64,000 nt of DNA from Tillus elongatus (GCA_964006375.1 OZ023265.1:149598269-149662268), one strand, 5' to 3'; counted from the first letter of the stretch, positions 1 to 11,864 are shown. Numbers and translations: made by a program. Notes: a model not told the origin generated them from the letters alone.

Positions 1-1170
1 AACACAGCACGTGCTCTACTGTTTCTTCATTCTCCATACACAGCCGGCACTCGGTCTCCTGACCGACCCCAATACGGTGCATGTGGTGCCGCAAGCGGCA
101 GTGTCCTGTATATAGGCCGACTGGAGTACACAGTTGTTGTCTGTTTATCTCTAGAAGTTTTTTAGCCCTTGACTCAGACATGCCATTTATGAAGGCCTTA
201 GAGTGGGCTAATCCTGGAAGATTTTGCCAATATTGGATTGTCATTCTTTCTGTCCAGGTCTTTAAGGTGCGTTTTGCTGTGCAAGATGTTATCCCCAGCA
301 CCGGTTCTGGTCTGACAAAGTCACTCTGGGCCCCACTCCTGGCAAGCGCGTCGGCCGCAACGTTGCCGTCATGGTCCGAGTGACCCGGTATCAAGAGTTA
401 CACCGGTAGGAACCAAGAGCCTTTATTGCAGCTTGACTATCTGCATATATCTTTATCGATTTGTGTGTATCAAGGTTTTTTAAACTTTCCCTAGCACACA
501 TCTCGATGGCATACACTTCTGCCTGGTGTATGGTTGCGTACTTGCCGAGGCTAGATGATAGTCTAGCATCGGTGCTGCCCCCATATTCCCCAGCTCCTAC
601 TCCCAAATTGGTTTTGGAGCCGTCAGAGTACCAGCAGAGGTCCGCTCTCAACTGGGTCGTTTAATTTCGGTCCCAGTCCTCCCTTTCCGGGAGGACGATC
701 TTGAAAGACAGATCTCTGCTGATCCTTGTAGGCATCAAGTCTGAGACCATTCCCAGAATCCCGTGACCATCAATGTCATCAAGGAGTCCGGACCCTCCCA
801 GACTGACTTCCTTCGGCATGCTGTCTGCCGTTTGCTTTAGTCTGTACGTTGTCCACCTCGCCACCCTCTCCAACCATATGTGAAGAGGGGGAATATTAAG
901 GAGGACCTCCAGAGCGGCTGATGGTGCGGTGCTTATCGCTCCCGTTATCATCAGACATGCTTGTCTTTGTAGATGAGCCAGTTTGGCCCTCGCGATACCA
1001 CGAAGTGCCTTAGGCCACCAAACTATGGCTCCATATGTTATCATTGGTCTGATAACCACTACATAGAGCCAGTATATCTGTTTTGGGTTTGTTCCCCAGT
1101 TGTTACCACAGATTCTCCGGCAGGTCCAGGTATTATATCTAAGACCAAATTTTAATTTTCTAGCTCCACA
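1..1170 (-). mobile_element. Non-LTR retrotransposon fragment: RT thumb, RNase H and Cys/His tail
   Basis: Read leftward, this is the 3' half of an I/LOA/R1-group non-LTR retrotransposon. The RT thumb (about 1165 to 661) carries the familiar VIRPMITYGAIVWWP and LAHLQRQACLMITGA stretches. It is followed by a ribonuclease H domain (about 650 to 300) with YSDGSKT, then HQAEVYAIEMC, then YADSQAAIKAL, which supply three of the four acidic positions. The frame breaks near 391; the next RNase H block (VPGHSDHDGNVAADALA) continues in another frame, so the gene is dead. The last 150 bases translate to a TGHCRLRHHMHRIG / CRLCMENEETVEHVLC tail typical of this group. The window edge truncates it. The 5' parts of the element (gag, endonuclease, RT fingers and palm) are absent here. 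Confidence 0.85.
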
Positions 1171-1930
1171 TAAAACATATATATATTTTTTTAATAATCG
1201 CCAACTGGGACTCTAAAACCAATCTCCAAGGTCCATTTAAAATTTAAATAATTAGGTTTAATAATATATGTTACTAATAGTGTACAATTCTTATGAAAAT
1301 TCACTACTATAACGCACTTGCTGCGTCTCGAACTTTTTACTTCTTATTCTGTTTTCAGTATGATTAGCAGTCTTCATCACATGACGTACATTTATAGTAT
1401 TTTCTTGGTAACATTTTTGTGTGTTTGCGGTTTTTATAATAGCGGGTAATACTCTTACTGTATTTAATGATGAGTCATAAACGCACTAGTAAACTATCTC
1501 GCTATGTAAAATTTCGCGATGTGTTTGGGTACTTCCTTCATTTTTCACCAGGATTTTTTCGCTGTTGTTACACAATAATCAATAATTTACTTGATGAATA
1601 ATTTTTCCGACCGCAATATTTTATTGTCAAATACAAATATGTAGTAACAGAATAGTTTCTATTAACATGCATATTCTACCGAACCATAGTAGTAATTAAT
1701 ATATTGTTCAAATTACTTATCATAGAATGTTAATTAATTTTAAGTTGTAAGCGTTTTTTTTTGTTTCCTCTCAATACATACTGTGTTTGATAAGAATAAC
1801 ATTCAAGTAATTTTAATAACAATTATCGTGTTAAATTATTGTAAACAACTTACGGAATAACTGAACGTAGTTGAGTAATCATCATACGAGTAACGCTATA
1901 GGATTTGGTATTTTACTAGTAAAACTTAAG
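1171..1930. other. AT-rich upstream region of attacin copy 1
   Basis: No gene is visible. From about 1,500 on, the sequence aligns with the upstream regions of the other attacin copies (for example the block ending in AATTATCGTGTTAAAT and the later ACGCTATAGG block), so it belongs to the duplicated unit. A copy of the recurrent ACTACCATAACGCACTTGCTG motif lies at about 1,293-1,330. Confidence 0.5.
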
Positions 1931-1936
1931 CAATTA

Positions 1937-2040
1937 GGGGATATAATAAATCCCTGTCCCTTAAATAATGGGATTAACTTACATTTATCGGTATGGAATA
2001 GTATATAAAACAAAATCTGGTTGTCTGGGAACATAGTCAA
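1937..2040 (+). promoter_or_regulatory. Attacin copy 1 proximal promoter
   Basis: The palindrome-like block GGGGATATAATAAATCCC (1937-1954) contains, on the other strand, the kappaB-like half GGGATTTAT. A second block GGGATTAACTT lies at 1970-1980. A TATA box (TATATAAAA) is at 2003-2010, and an initiator-like ATAGTCAAC lies about 30 bp further on, roughly 35 bp before the start codon. The order and spacing recur in the other six copies. Control by Rel/NF-kappaB (Toll/IMD) factors is inference from the gene family; the kappaB match is imperfect. Confidence 0.55.
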
Positions 2041-2069
2041 CTTTCACTCGAGAAAAGAAGATATCCAAA

Positions 2070-3355
2070 ATGAACAATCTTATAACTGTTGCTGTTTTAG
2101 CGGCTTTTGTTACCTTCGTAAGCGCTGTGCCCGCTTATAACATAATACAAGATACTGAAGGTCAACAGTACTATATGATTCCAGTCACCAGACAAAGAAG
2201 GTAATTAGTATTTTCACAAAATAAATCCCTAACATATATTTTTTAATGAGAATTTATGCTAATTATTGTTCTTTGTGGCACAGACAAGCTAAGACCGAAG
2301 TGGTTGTCGCCGGTCCTGATTTAACTGCAGGTGTGAAACATGGAGGCATAATCGCTGAAAACGAAAATCATCAACTGGGAGGGCAGGTTTCACTAACGAA
2401 ACAATTTATCCCTGATTCTCCTATAACAGCAACTGGAGAACTAGATTATTTGCACAAAGATTCAGGTTAGTCTATCTTTTAATTTCTAATTTTTTAAAAG
2501 GAGGTTTCTCTTATATTGAAAATTTATTTATACAAAAAAAGAAGAATTTCCAGTATTTTATAGTCATTTGGACTACCAGAAGAGCATTACACTTTAAAGA
2601 TATAATAATGTAGCGATGAAATCAAAACAATCCTTGTGTGGGCATTTTCGCTGCTAATCAGCATATTCACCAGCTTTTATAACTGGTGATAGACACTAAG
2701 TGAAGATTGGAACCTGTGATGAGCACTAATAAGTACACTTGGATAACCCAAATCACCACAATATATTTTAAAAGACGTGACGATCGTTTCACTAACCAAG
2801 TTTGCGTCATCAGAGGATGAAACATTCTGAGAAAATGTTTCATCCTCTGATGACGCTAACTTGGTTAGTGAAACGATCGTCAAACATACTGAGAGAATGT
2901 TTCATCCACTGATGACGCTAACTTGGTTAGTGAAACGACCGTCAGGTCTTTTAAAATGTGTTTTGGTGATTTGGGTTCTCCGAGTGTACTTATTGGTGAT
3001 AGACACTTATTTCTAAACGCTAATAGTATTTGAAGCTCAAAAACTTACAGGTTAAAAAAACTATAATACATTTTGTAAAGCAGGTAAAATTTTATTTGAA
3101 ATGGTTTAGATTTAGATTTTATATAAAATTTAGTTAAAAATTTTGTTTGCTTTAACAGGTTCTGGATTGGGTGCTACAGTAAGGCATGCTCAACATGGAA
3201 GCACTGATGTCGGGATAGAAGGCAAATATAATCTGTATCAAAACGGGAATTTGGGTGTTGATTTAACCGGAGGCTGGCAGAGGAGTTATGGAGGACCTAG
3301 AGGAACCAGTGACCCATCATGGAACACTATGCTGCGAGGACATTACGATTTCTAA
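2070..3355 (+). CDS. Attacin-like glycine-rich antimicrobial peptide, copy 1
   Basis: A secreted immune effector, probably acting on the bacterial envelope after release into haemolymph. Exons are 2070-2200, 2284-2465 and 3159-3355, all with GT/AG borders, joining to 169 codons ending in TAA. Residues 1-19 form a signal peptide (MNNLITVAV...VSA), residues 20-44 a propeptide ending in RQRR, a furin-type site. The 125-residue mature chain begins at Gln45. It has no cysteine, is rich in Gly, and consists of two similar-sized glycine-rich parts split exactly by intron 2. It ends GGWQRSYGG...LRGHYDF. Canonical attacins are longer (about 185 mature residues), so this is a short attacin/diptericin-type member. 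Intron 2 (693 bp) is double the usual size because it holds a foldback insertion. The signal peptide differs from most copies (NNLITVAVLAAFVTF). Confidence 0.82.
2685..3007. mobile_element. Foldback element in intron 2 of attacin copy 1
   Basis: Inserted sequence missing from intron 2 of the other copies. Terminal inverted repeats begin AATAAGTACACTTGGATAACC (about 2729) and end in the complement near 2993. The 13-mer GGTGATAGACACT stands at 2685-2697 and again at 2995-3007, with a diverged relative (GTGATGAGCACT) just left of the repeat, consistent with a duplicated target. Inside are three copies of a block CTGATGACG-CTAAC-TTG-GTTAG-TGAAAC, one on the minus strand and two on the plus strand 62 bp apart (2847 and 2909). 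A partial relative lies at 20,915-21,010. It has no coding capacity. Confidence 0.7.
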
Positions 3356-4060
3356 TTATACAATAAGATTCTAATATTGATTGTGTTAATTTCTATTAGG
3401 ATAATAGCCTATTTATTATTTGTTTGAACATTTTAATATATGTTTTTTATGTAAATCATATGGTTTTAATTGGTCTCCATTTTTTTTAAACCCTGTATGA
3501 ATAAACGAAAAGTGCTAAAGAATAATACCGTTTAAAAGAGCATAACCTGACGATCATTTTGCCAACTTTGTTGAATTCACTAAAAAATAAATTAAACTGC
3601 CTGTCTAGCTGTGTTCTAATAAATATTTGAAGAAACACCAGATTATAGAAAATTTCAATTAAAATCACCCAGTTTCTCACCAGGTGGAAAGCAAATATAG
3701 ACTGTATCTACAATATTTGGAACAAAATCATTTTTATACTAGCGTTGTTCTCAGGCTTACAGTTTTCTCAGAAAAGTTACCAATCTAGAACTTATTGCCA
3801 GCTGATCTTCCTGCCAGACTACAATTCTACCATTTCGTCAGAAACAAACCAAATGCAGATTCACTGTTTGTGAATAAAATACTATTTACAGATGAAGCTA
3901 CCTTAAATCGCCGGGGTGTATTCAACTGCAGAAACCAAGATATCTGGGAGATTGAGAAGCCTCATGTAGCAATAGTAGGTTATTTTCAACAAATTTCAAC
4001 ATTAATGTTTTACAATATGGGTCTAGTGATCTCATTGGTGATTTACCCTTAGATTTAAGC
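3355..4060 (+). pseudogene. 3' flank of attacin copy 1 with mariner-like transposase fragment
   Basis: After the stop codon lies a short 3' UTR and then a remnant of a Tc1/mariner-superfamily transposase. Around 3800-3990 the + strand reads RLQFYHFVRNKPNADSLFVN, then KILFTDEATLNRRGVF, then a WEIEKPH-like piece, the region around the second catalytic Asp (FTDEA). The same fragment occurs downstream of copies 2 (about 12,300-12,560, minus strand) and 3 (about 20,090-20,480), so it was part of the ancestral duplicated unit. No terminal repeats or complete DDE set are seen. Confidence 0.65.
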
Positions 4061-4071
4061 GGTATAATATG

Positions 4072-4621
4072 TTTCAATTTCTGAACGTCACACCGTCTGG
4101 GATTACCATAATTAAACGTTGAATGAAACAGCTTCTCGTCCAGACACCAAAATTTATTTCAGATCTTTTTCTTACACCCGACGCGTTTCGACACTCCAAG
4201 AGGTCATCTTCAGGGGATAAATCTACAAACATAAACAAGACAGGTCTGTCAGAAAAACATTAGTTTTTCCGGTAGGCAATTGTGCATGTCTGAGCATAAT
4301 GATGACAAGATGATCCTCACAGAAAAGTCAAAGGTCACAAGTCACACAGGAAAAACAACAGTCGAGTCTAAATCTAAAAAATCTAAAAACTACAGATACA
4401 GTAATAACAGTTAAAATGCTAAGTTGAACATGCAAACTACGTTAACAAAGTTAAAAAGCATCAAGCAATTAAAAAGCACTGAAAGACACAAAAACTGTCA
4501 AAGTATAACAACTAATATTTTTGAACACTAAAATAAGTCTATTGTTAAGGCAAAAACCAAAGCCAATGAGTGAAACTGACAGGTTAAACAACACATCAGG
4601 CAGGCAAAGTCAAGCAAGAAA
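4072..4621 (-). mobile_element. 550-bp insertion with 9-bp target duplication and hammerhead-like motif
   Basis: Flanked by TATAATATG at 4063-4071 and 4622-4630. The matching region downstream of copies 2 and 3 is uninterrupted, which gives empty sites. No ORF is present. The minus strand holds a hammerhead-like block at about 4166-4222. A Penelope-like or retrozyme-like origin is inference from that block; no reverse transcriptase is present in it. Confidence 0.6.
4166..4222 (-). ncRNA. Degenerate hammerhead-ribozyme-like motif
   Basis: On the minus strand: CCC (stem I), CTGAAGA core (4207-4213), one extra T, stem II GACCTC/GAG(T)GTC with one bulge and TTG loop, GAA, palindromic stem III ACGCGT, cleavage triplet GTC, then GGG (stem I). 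The GAAACGCGTC ending is the form I associate with Penelope-like elements. The extra nucleotide after the core, the bulge and the short stem I argue for a decayed or weak ribozyme. Confidence 0.4.
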
Positions 4622-4630
4622 TATAATATG

Positions 4631-5395
4631 TATTTTATGTAATGCGGTGTACTGGCATATTTCTCCGTTCAAGCGCCACATGACTTAAATGAGGGTATCC
4701 CTAAAGATGGATAGCGCATGACAACTCAATCCCTTGGCCAGCTCGTAGCCCAGATTTTACCCAACTAAAATGTTTGCTTTAATCTTAACTCAGTTGTGTA
4801 CAGCGACACAATAAGCAACCGTAGAAAATTATGTCACAAAATTGTAGAGACCGTTAAATATTGAGAAATCAAGGCACACCATTTAAAGTTAAACCCTCTA
4901 CAGGCGTATATCAAATTATATTGGGTTAATTTTGGTCATTATGAGTATTTGTCGTTGGATATTTAAGTAATTCACTATTTATTTTCACAATAGTATTGGT
5001 TGTCAGTAATAACTTTTCTATGATTCATTTAAATGCCAATGTACCGACACCACACATTATCTCCGTTATAATTTTAAAAAGATAAAAACTAAATTTTAAT
5101 AATTAATTATTTATTATTGTAAATGTCTGTCATTTAGATATCTGATGTGTTATCAACCGCCAAGTAACAATTTGTTTTGTGTCCGTACTTAGTATCTCTT
5201 ATTTCTCTGTCCACGCTAAGACGTTGCAAATATTGCATTGTTGCAGCTTCTTTTTAAATCTCGAATATTTAGTAAACGGTGAATTCTAGGTATGCAGTTT
5301 CTAAGAAAGCACACGAAAATACCATTTTCTAATTAGGTTTCTGGCGAAGCGACCAAAAAGGTGTGCGTATTTTTAAAACTTGTTATATATATTTC
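4631..5395. other. Distal 3' part of the attacin copy 1 unit, then unassigned AT-rich DNA
   Basis: From 4631 to about 5020 the sequence resumes the unit seen beyond copies 2 and 3 (TATATTGGGTTAAT at about 4917 matches 20,803 and the complement near 11,890). Homology fades near 5,020. Nothing recognisable follows until the retroelement 3' end at about 5,395. Confidence 0.5.
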
Positions 5396-8300
5396 AGCAA
5401 CACACTACGAGGGCTTACAGCCTAAATACTATCGTACCGTGGGGGTCGACAAGAAGGAAAGAGGCTACTTATTAATTCTGGACTTGAAGGTTTGGAGGTT
5501 CGAAGGGGAAGGAAAAACATGTGCCGGCAAGGAATTCCACAACTTGAAAGTCATAGGTACAAAAGAGCGGGCATAACAAAATGTTCTGTGTCTGGTGACC
5601 TGGACAGTAAAAGCCTGCATTCGCTATGTTCCCCTGGTACATCTGTTGGGGGCAGCAGGTGGAGGAACTATGGAAGAAAGGTCCTCTGAGCAGTGCCCGT
5701 GCAAATATGTATAGAAGAGAGAGAGATAAGTCACCAACGGCACGTCGGCAAGCAAGGGATGACAGCCTTTGGATGAGGGTAGGGTCACCGATTAGAGGTA
5801 TTGCTCTCTTCTGGATTGAGTCAAGGATATCGAGTGTAGAAGCGGCAGCGGCACCCCAGATGTGAGAGCAGTATTCGAGGTTTGGCATTATTTGTAAAGT
5901 ATATAAGGTATAGAGATTAGCTGGTGAAAAGTATTTGTGAGCCCGGAAGATGAAACCAAATTTCTCAGCAGCCGCTTCTGCAATTAATGTGGCATGTTGG
6001 TGCCAATTCAGATTTTGATCCACAAAAATGCCAACAAGTGAAAGGGACTCATTACTTTGAATAACTTGGTTGTTCATTGTGATGGGTCTAGGGCTGGTGT
6101 ATCTCTTATGAGATAGAAAGCAAGACTGGGATTTGGTGGAGTTGAACTGTACAAGATTTCTACTTCCCCAGTCTAATATTTTTGGAGATCCACAGAGACA
6201 GAACACTTCATTAGTCTGCATCCTCATCTAATTGGGCTAAAGAGACAGGCTTAGAATATTGTATATTTGAGTGGAGGATGCTGTCGTCTGCGTAACTGTG
6301 AACTGGGTCGGATGTGCTAGAGAGCAAGTCATTGATGTGGAGAAGAAACAAAGTAGGTGCTAAAGCTGAACCTTGGGGGACTCATGCATTAATTGGATAC
6401 AGTTTAGAGGAATGACATCCACGACAATAGAAATGCTCCGGTTCGGAAATTTGCTGTCCAAGTACATTGTGGTAGTAGGCCATAGGCCGGAAGTTTATTA
6501 AGCAGCGCTGCGTGCAAGACCTGGTCGAATGCTTTGGATATATCTACAGGGACAACCTGGGATTCATCGTGTAGTTCCATAGACTTGTTCCAAGAATGGG
6601 TGACCAAGGAAAGGAGGTCAGCAGTTGATCTGCGCTGACGGAATCCATACTGCCTGTCGTGGCTTAGAGTGTGTTTTCAAGGAATTTTAGTAATTAGGTG
6701 TTTATATACTTTTCCATCACTTTAGAGACGACTGAAAGGAGAGAAATTGGCCTGTAGTTGCTAGGAAGCGCTTTGGATGCTTTTTTGGGGACGGCTATTC
6801 GAGCAGTTTTCCAGTTACTAGGGAATATACCTCTATTGTAAGATGTCTGAAACAGACGAGTCAGGATATGAGCAAGTTCTGGTGCGCATTTTTTGAGAAC
6901 AATTGCTGGGATCTCGTCAAGGCCGGAAGCTTTCGTGGTATTAAGAGAAGAGAGCATCTTTCGTACCTTTTTAGTTTTGAAAATGATATCCGTCATTTTA
7001 TGCGCGACATTGGGGACTGTTGGTGGTTGAACATTTGGAGGTGGGTTGAGAGTAGAATTGCCGGCGAACAACGAGGCAAAAAGTTCAGCCTTGTCCAGGG
7101 CGGTAGAAACAATTTCATCCCCCGAAAGAAGAGGTGGGAACGTGTTCTTGCAGAAATTATTCCCAATATATTTAGCAAGAGCCCGGAAGGGTTTGCTGCC
7201 GTTGAAGCTTAAGAGGGCTTTCTGTTTGATGTGGTTATGAAACGAGTTTTTTTGCCTCAGAAAGAATACGGACATAGCGGTTTCTTGCGTCGTTAAATGC
7301 TTGACCGTTTTCTTGACTAGGATTGTGTAGAAGCGTTTTGTGAGCTTTGACCTTTTCAAGTCTGGCCTTGTCACAGGATTTAGAGAACCAGGGCTTTTGA
7401 GTGGCTGAAGAGGTTTTCTGTGTGCATGGAATAAATAATTCGATTCCAGCTTGGATAATTTTGGTGACAATTTGTGAGAAATCAGAGGGGTCAGGATAAG
7501 AGAAGCAGACAGACGCCCATGGAAATGAGGAAATGTAATCCCGCATTTTGTCCCAGTTCGCGGAGTTGTAGTGCCAAACGATACGTGGGTGTGATAACTA
7601 TGTGACCTCGAGTTGCATTGCGCAGAAAGCAGTGTCCATTCCGTGGTCTGAGCGACCAATAGTGGCGGTGACTGATGTTTTATAGCATTTAAGTTTTGTA
7701 GTAAGAAGGAGATCCAAGAGATTTGAGCTCTGTGATGGGATGCGAGGAAAGTAAATAGGTTACTGAACCATAGTGGTTAAATAATTGCTGACTGCAAAGG
7801 CCTCCGCTGCTCTCCCTTGTGGATTGGTTTTTGAAGATCCTAGCTATTCCTTATTATGGACATTGAAGTCACCAATAATAGTGACCTCGGAGGAAGGATA
7901 TTCAGAAATCAGATGGTCGGTTTTTCAGAAAGGTAGTCCAAGAGCTGGACAAAGTTGTTGTCAGAAGGTGACCGGTAAATGCAACAGATGAATTTAGTTG
8001 CAGCCCTGAGAGAGAGAGAGAGAGAGAGTTTCATCCAAAGTATATCTTTTCTTCCAGCTTCCAAATTGGGGATTCTGGTGCAGGGTAGATTGCTACTGAC
8101 GTATGCGCACACACGTCCATGCAATCTAAAGGAGGTAAGAGCTCATACCCCAGGAAATTAAGGTGATTAGTGGCTGTTTTGGCACTGATTTCGGTTTCGC
8201 TGAAGAAGATGAGTTGGGGCCTATTATCCTGGAGGAAATCGTGGACGGAGTTCAGGTTAGAATTTAGGCCTCATATATTCGAGGAGGATATGTTAAATCT

Positions 8301-8500
8301 TGATGCTGACGCCCCCTGCACACCCTTCTTCCGGAAATCATAATGGAGGGGTATTTTATCTCCGGAATCTTTTGTACAAGGAGGAGCCATCATCATTTTT
8401 GTTTTTTTGTTTATTAGGGAAACGGACTCATACACCAGAATCGGACACGTCCGCTGGGACTTAACCGGCCCTTGATGTAAGGGGTAGTACCTCATCGGGC
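5395..8500 (-). mobile_element. Jockey/CR1-like non-LTR retrotransposon, copy A (degenerate)
   Basis: Read leftward: an endonuclease remnant (about 8400-7900, including FICCIYRSPSDNNFVQLLDYL), a linker (7546-7235), RT fingers (LNTTKASGLDEIPAIVLKKC, SNYRPISLLSVVSKVME; about 6990-6710), RT palm A (VDISKAFDQVLHAALLNKL, about 6560), then VPQGSALAP and an intact catalytic YADDSIL near 6275-6295. The C-terminal part follows (6227-5472, with NLEYCSHIWGAA). Several frameshifts and an in-frame stop just before VPQGS make it inactive. Its 3' end (complement of ...GTGTTGCTGAAAT at about 5,395) matches copies B and C in this window. A (GA)n run sits at about 8009-8030 within the endonuclease region. Confidence 0.85.
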
Positions 8501-8586
8501 GTGAAAAAATCCTTTACTATCACGTAAAGGAAATGTCAACTACCACCTGCCAATGGGTTCTTGAAGGGTTCCGTAAGCAGTCCCCT
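8501..8586. other. Junction between two retroelements
   Basis: A short spacer with the small hairpin CCTTTACTATCACGTAAAGG (about 8510-8530), between the 5' end of the Jockey/CR1-like element and the broken endonuclease of the next element. It may mark a 5' end or an insertion point. Confidence 0.35.
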
Positions 8587-9060
8587 TTATTCTCTAGAAT
8601 CAAATTGGGAATCACTATCACAGTCCAACAGCATTCGTCCTCTTTTGTCTTCTTTTTTTGGGCCCCATATTATTGCTTTGGCATTTAGATCTCCAGCTAT
8701 TATCTTTCTCTTACCATGTGTTTTGATACTTCTACCCAGCCTTTGTAGATAATTATCGAACACCTGTTCCATTATATTCAGTGATAAATAGCATGAGTAG
8801 ATTACTACATCTGTTAGCTTCACCGACACAAATCCAGCCTGGTCCGATCCACTATTTATTACTCCTATTCTTCTGTCCAACACCTTTATTGCAGCATCAC
8901 AGTTCTGGTCTATGTACCATTTGCATTTTGTAACCTGTTTCCTATTAGGTTCTGCTACTATTACGATGTCCACCTTTTCGGTGGCTGCGGTCTTGTATAA
9001 TAGATCGACCGCTTCCCTGCCTCTGTCTATATTAACTTGCAACACTTTCATTCGACTTCC
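8587..9060 (-). pseudogene. Endonuclease domain of an R1/I-group retrotransposon (truncated)
   Basis: 154 codons starting MKVLQVNIDRGREAVDLLYK, with VDIVIVAEPNRKQ, DAAIKVLDRRIG, VVIYSCYLSLN and GDLNAKAIIWGPKKEDKRG. These are the metal-binding Glu and the GDLNAK motif of an apurinic-type endonuclease that nicks target DNA. The frame ends at 8587, before the last catalytic block (SDH), and no RT follows, so the element is 3' truncated at about 8,580. Confidence 0.85.
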
Positions 9061-11350
9061 CTGTGTTAGCCTTTTTCATCCTAGTCTCTCTCATTAGTTT
9101 CTTATATTCCGGGCAGATCATTTCGTTCGACATGTGTCCGTTCTTTCCACATGCACGGCAATAAGCCTCATTCGCACATTCCTTCACTTTATGTTCGTCT
9201 TCTCCGTACTTCAAGCATTTCCGACTTACATCTTTCGATTGGCATAAGCTGGCGTAATGACCGTATTTCTATAGCATTTAATAGTTGCTAATTTTTCCAC
9301 GATTCTGCATCTCGTCCAACCTATTTTTATTCTTTCTTTTTGCAGTATTACATTTGCTCCCTCAATTGGTAACTGTACATTTGCATATTGTAGTCCTCTA
9401 GTGTTTGCTTTTTCAGACATCTTAATTATGATGTCCTCTTAGTGTATCCCAGCCTCTTTCAATTTTTTCTTAATTGCTTCCTTCACTTCCTCTTCCGCAG
9501 TTGTATCGTCAATATCCAGGATTACTACGTTTCGTTTTCTTTTCTTTAGTTGTACTTGTGCTATGTTCTTCATTTTTTCCTGTATCACATGCTTGAGTGC
9601 TTCTCCGACTCCTGTCTTACCATTAGTAATACTCAACTTTACATATCCTTCTCTCGTTTTCTCAACTCTGTTTATTATAACATCAAGTTGGTCTGTGTCT
9701 ACAGTCTTCTTCATTTCCTTTTGCAGGTCTGCGTACGTTTTATTTTCCGTCACTGGTTTTACTAGAATGGTTTCTCTTCTTGCTCTCTGTTTGATCTTCT
9801 TCTGCTCCTGCCAGTCTTGCTGATCACCTGGAGGGTCAGGTGTACACCTTCTCTCCCTTTTAGTATGTATCTTTATTTTGTATTTTTCCCCTCTGAAGAC
9901 CAGCTCTGCCGCTTTAGGTACGTAGGTTTCTATATCTTCTCTGAAGCAGGTAATAGTAAATTATTTCCTCCCTTCGGTGCTAGTTATTTTTTTAATCTTC
10001 TCAATTATTTCCAATATGCATTATATTTCGTCCTTTATATCGTTACTGCCTTCTAGTCCTCCCAGATACATCAGTCTAGTGTTCGTCGTAGCTATTCACT
10101 CTTCATCTATTATTCTACTACATGTTGTCATATATACAACTTTCCCTGGTTGTACTGCTCTGCGTTTGATCGCATCTTCAATATCTTGTTGTATTTCCTT
10201 GAGTCGTTTTATTAGTGGGTGTTTTTCTTCTGTATCTTTATCCATTACTAACACTATGCCTCCATCTTTTGCGCTCTGTGGTATTCCAGCAGTGGTAATC
10301 TCAGTTACAGTATAGGCTGCTTCTGGCCATTTTTCTTGTGTCAGTAAGTTTACGTCGAACGTTTTCGTAGCGGTGAGTTTTTCTCTTCTGTCTCTTATTT
10401 TCTCAACAAGTTTCGCTTCTTTTCTAGATTGGTCAAATCTGCTTTATGTGCTGTTATATTAGTTTGTATACATACATTTTTAATCGTTTTCATATCTGTT
10501 TTCTGAAGGGTTTGAATTTGTGCCTTCCCTGCTTCCCCATTTTCTGCTTCAGTGGCCTCAATCATTTTCTCCATTATATCTTTCATCATTCCCGTTGTCA
10601 TTTGGGTCACTAGATTCCTCATCCTACTAGCTGTTTCTTTTATTCCCTTCTTGGTGTTGGTATTTTTAAAGACGTATCTATTTAATATTCTTACCTCTTT
10701 TTCCATTTCATTCATCAGTTTCCTGAACATAGCCAGGCAGGGTGTTTAATTTTTTGGTTCCATCTTCTCTCCTTTTACTGTTGGTATATCAATTCTCATT
10801 CTCTTTTCTGCCTGTATTACCTCTGGAGAGCTCTCATATTTTCTACAGTACTATCTGTTTGGCTCCTTATACTTTCTAAGCTTAATAGATTCCCCTCCCT
10901 GGTCATTTTCAGTTGCTGATCTTCTCTTGGGCTCTCAATACGGCCCTCTTCCCCTGTCCACGAGAAGGATCTGCCCCGCGGTGGTGTTCTTGCGGTCGCG
11001 TAATTCCTCTTGAAGGGTGGAGGAGGTTCCTTCTTTCCAGTAACATTTTTCTGCATCTCGACTTGGGTTTCCATCGACGATGTTGAACAGTCGCTTGCTG
11101 GCGGTCGGGCGGAGCCCGTCCGCTCACTCGCGGCACCGACAAGAACTGGGAATCCGAGGCCCTGCCGTTGGCGTACTTCAGGAGTGAGCCGTCGTTAGTT
11201 TTCACCACTTTCCCTCGACCTTACCGGCATGGGTGCCCCTGCCAAGAATCACTTGCAGGACTCCAGCCAGCATCGCTCTTAGGATCGTGGTTACTTAAGC
11301 CTCTCCACCTGCGTCAAGGTCCCACGGCTCCTTGGAGAGGACGTAACTAA
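9061..11350 (-). pseudogene. ORF1 (gag-like) of the same R1/I-group retrotransposon, broken
   Basis: Runs 5' to 3' from about 11,350 to 9,032. Segments lie in several frames: a basic, proline-rich N-terminus (11,208-10,817), a helical charged region (10,730-10,395, with EMEKEVRILNRYVF), the region 9,753-9,439 (KLSITNGKTGVGEALKHVI), then RGLQYANVQLPIEGANVILQ (about 9,390), and a Cys/His knuckle ECANEAYCRACGKNGHMSNE just before the endonuclease. Gag proteins of this group bind the RNA. Frame breaks show the gene is dead. It is separate from the fragment at 1-1170, although both are minus strand. Confidence 0.75.

Positions 11351-11864
<514 letters not shown>

Noticed and set aside
81..383. Short + strand frames over the 1-1170 region
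   Set aside because: They are shadows of the minus-strand RT/RNase H coding sequence.
2847..2900. Fully functional hammerhead in the foldback element
   Set aside because: Stem II either lacks its base pairs next to the core or consumes G12, and stem I does not abut the core; kept only as hammerhead-like.
1..11350. One giant retrotransposon split into the pieces at 1-1170 and 8587-11350
   Set aside because: Both are minus strand with complementary domain content, but an attacin unit and a different retroelement lie between, and no target duplication links them.
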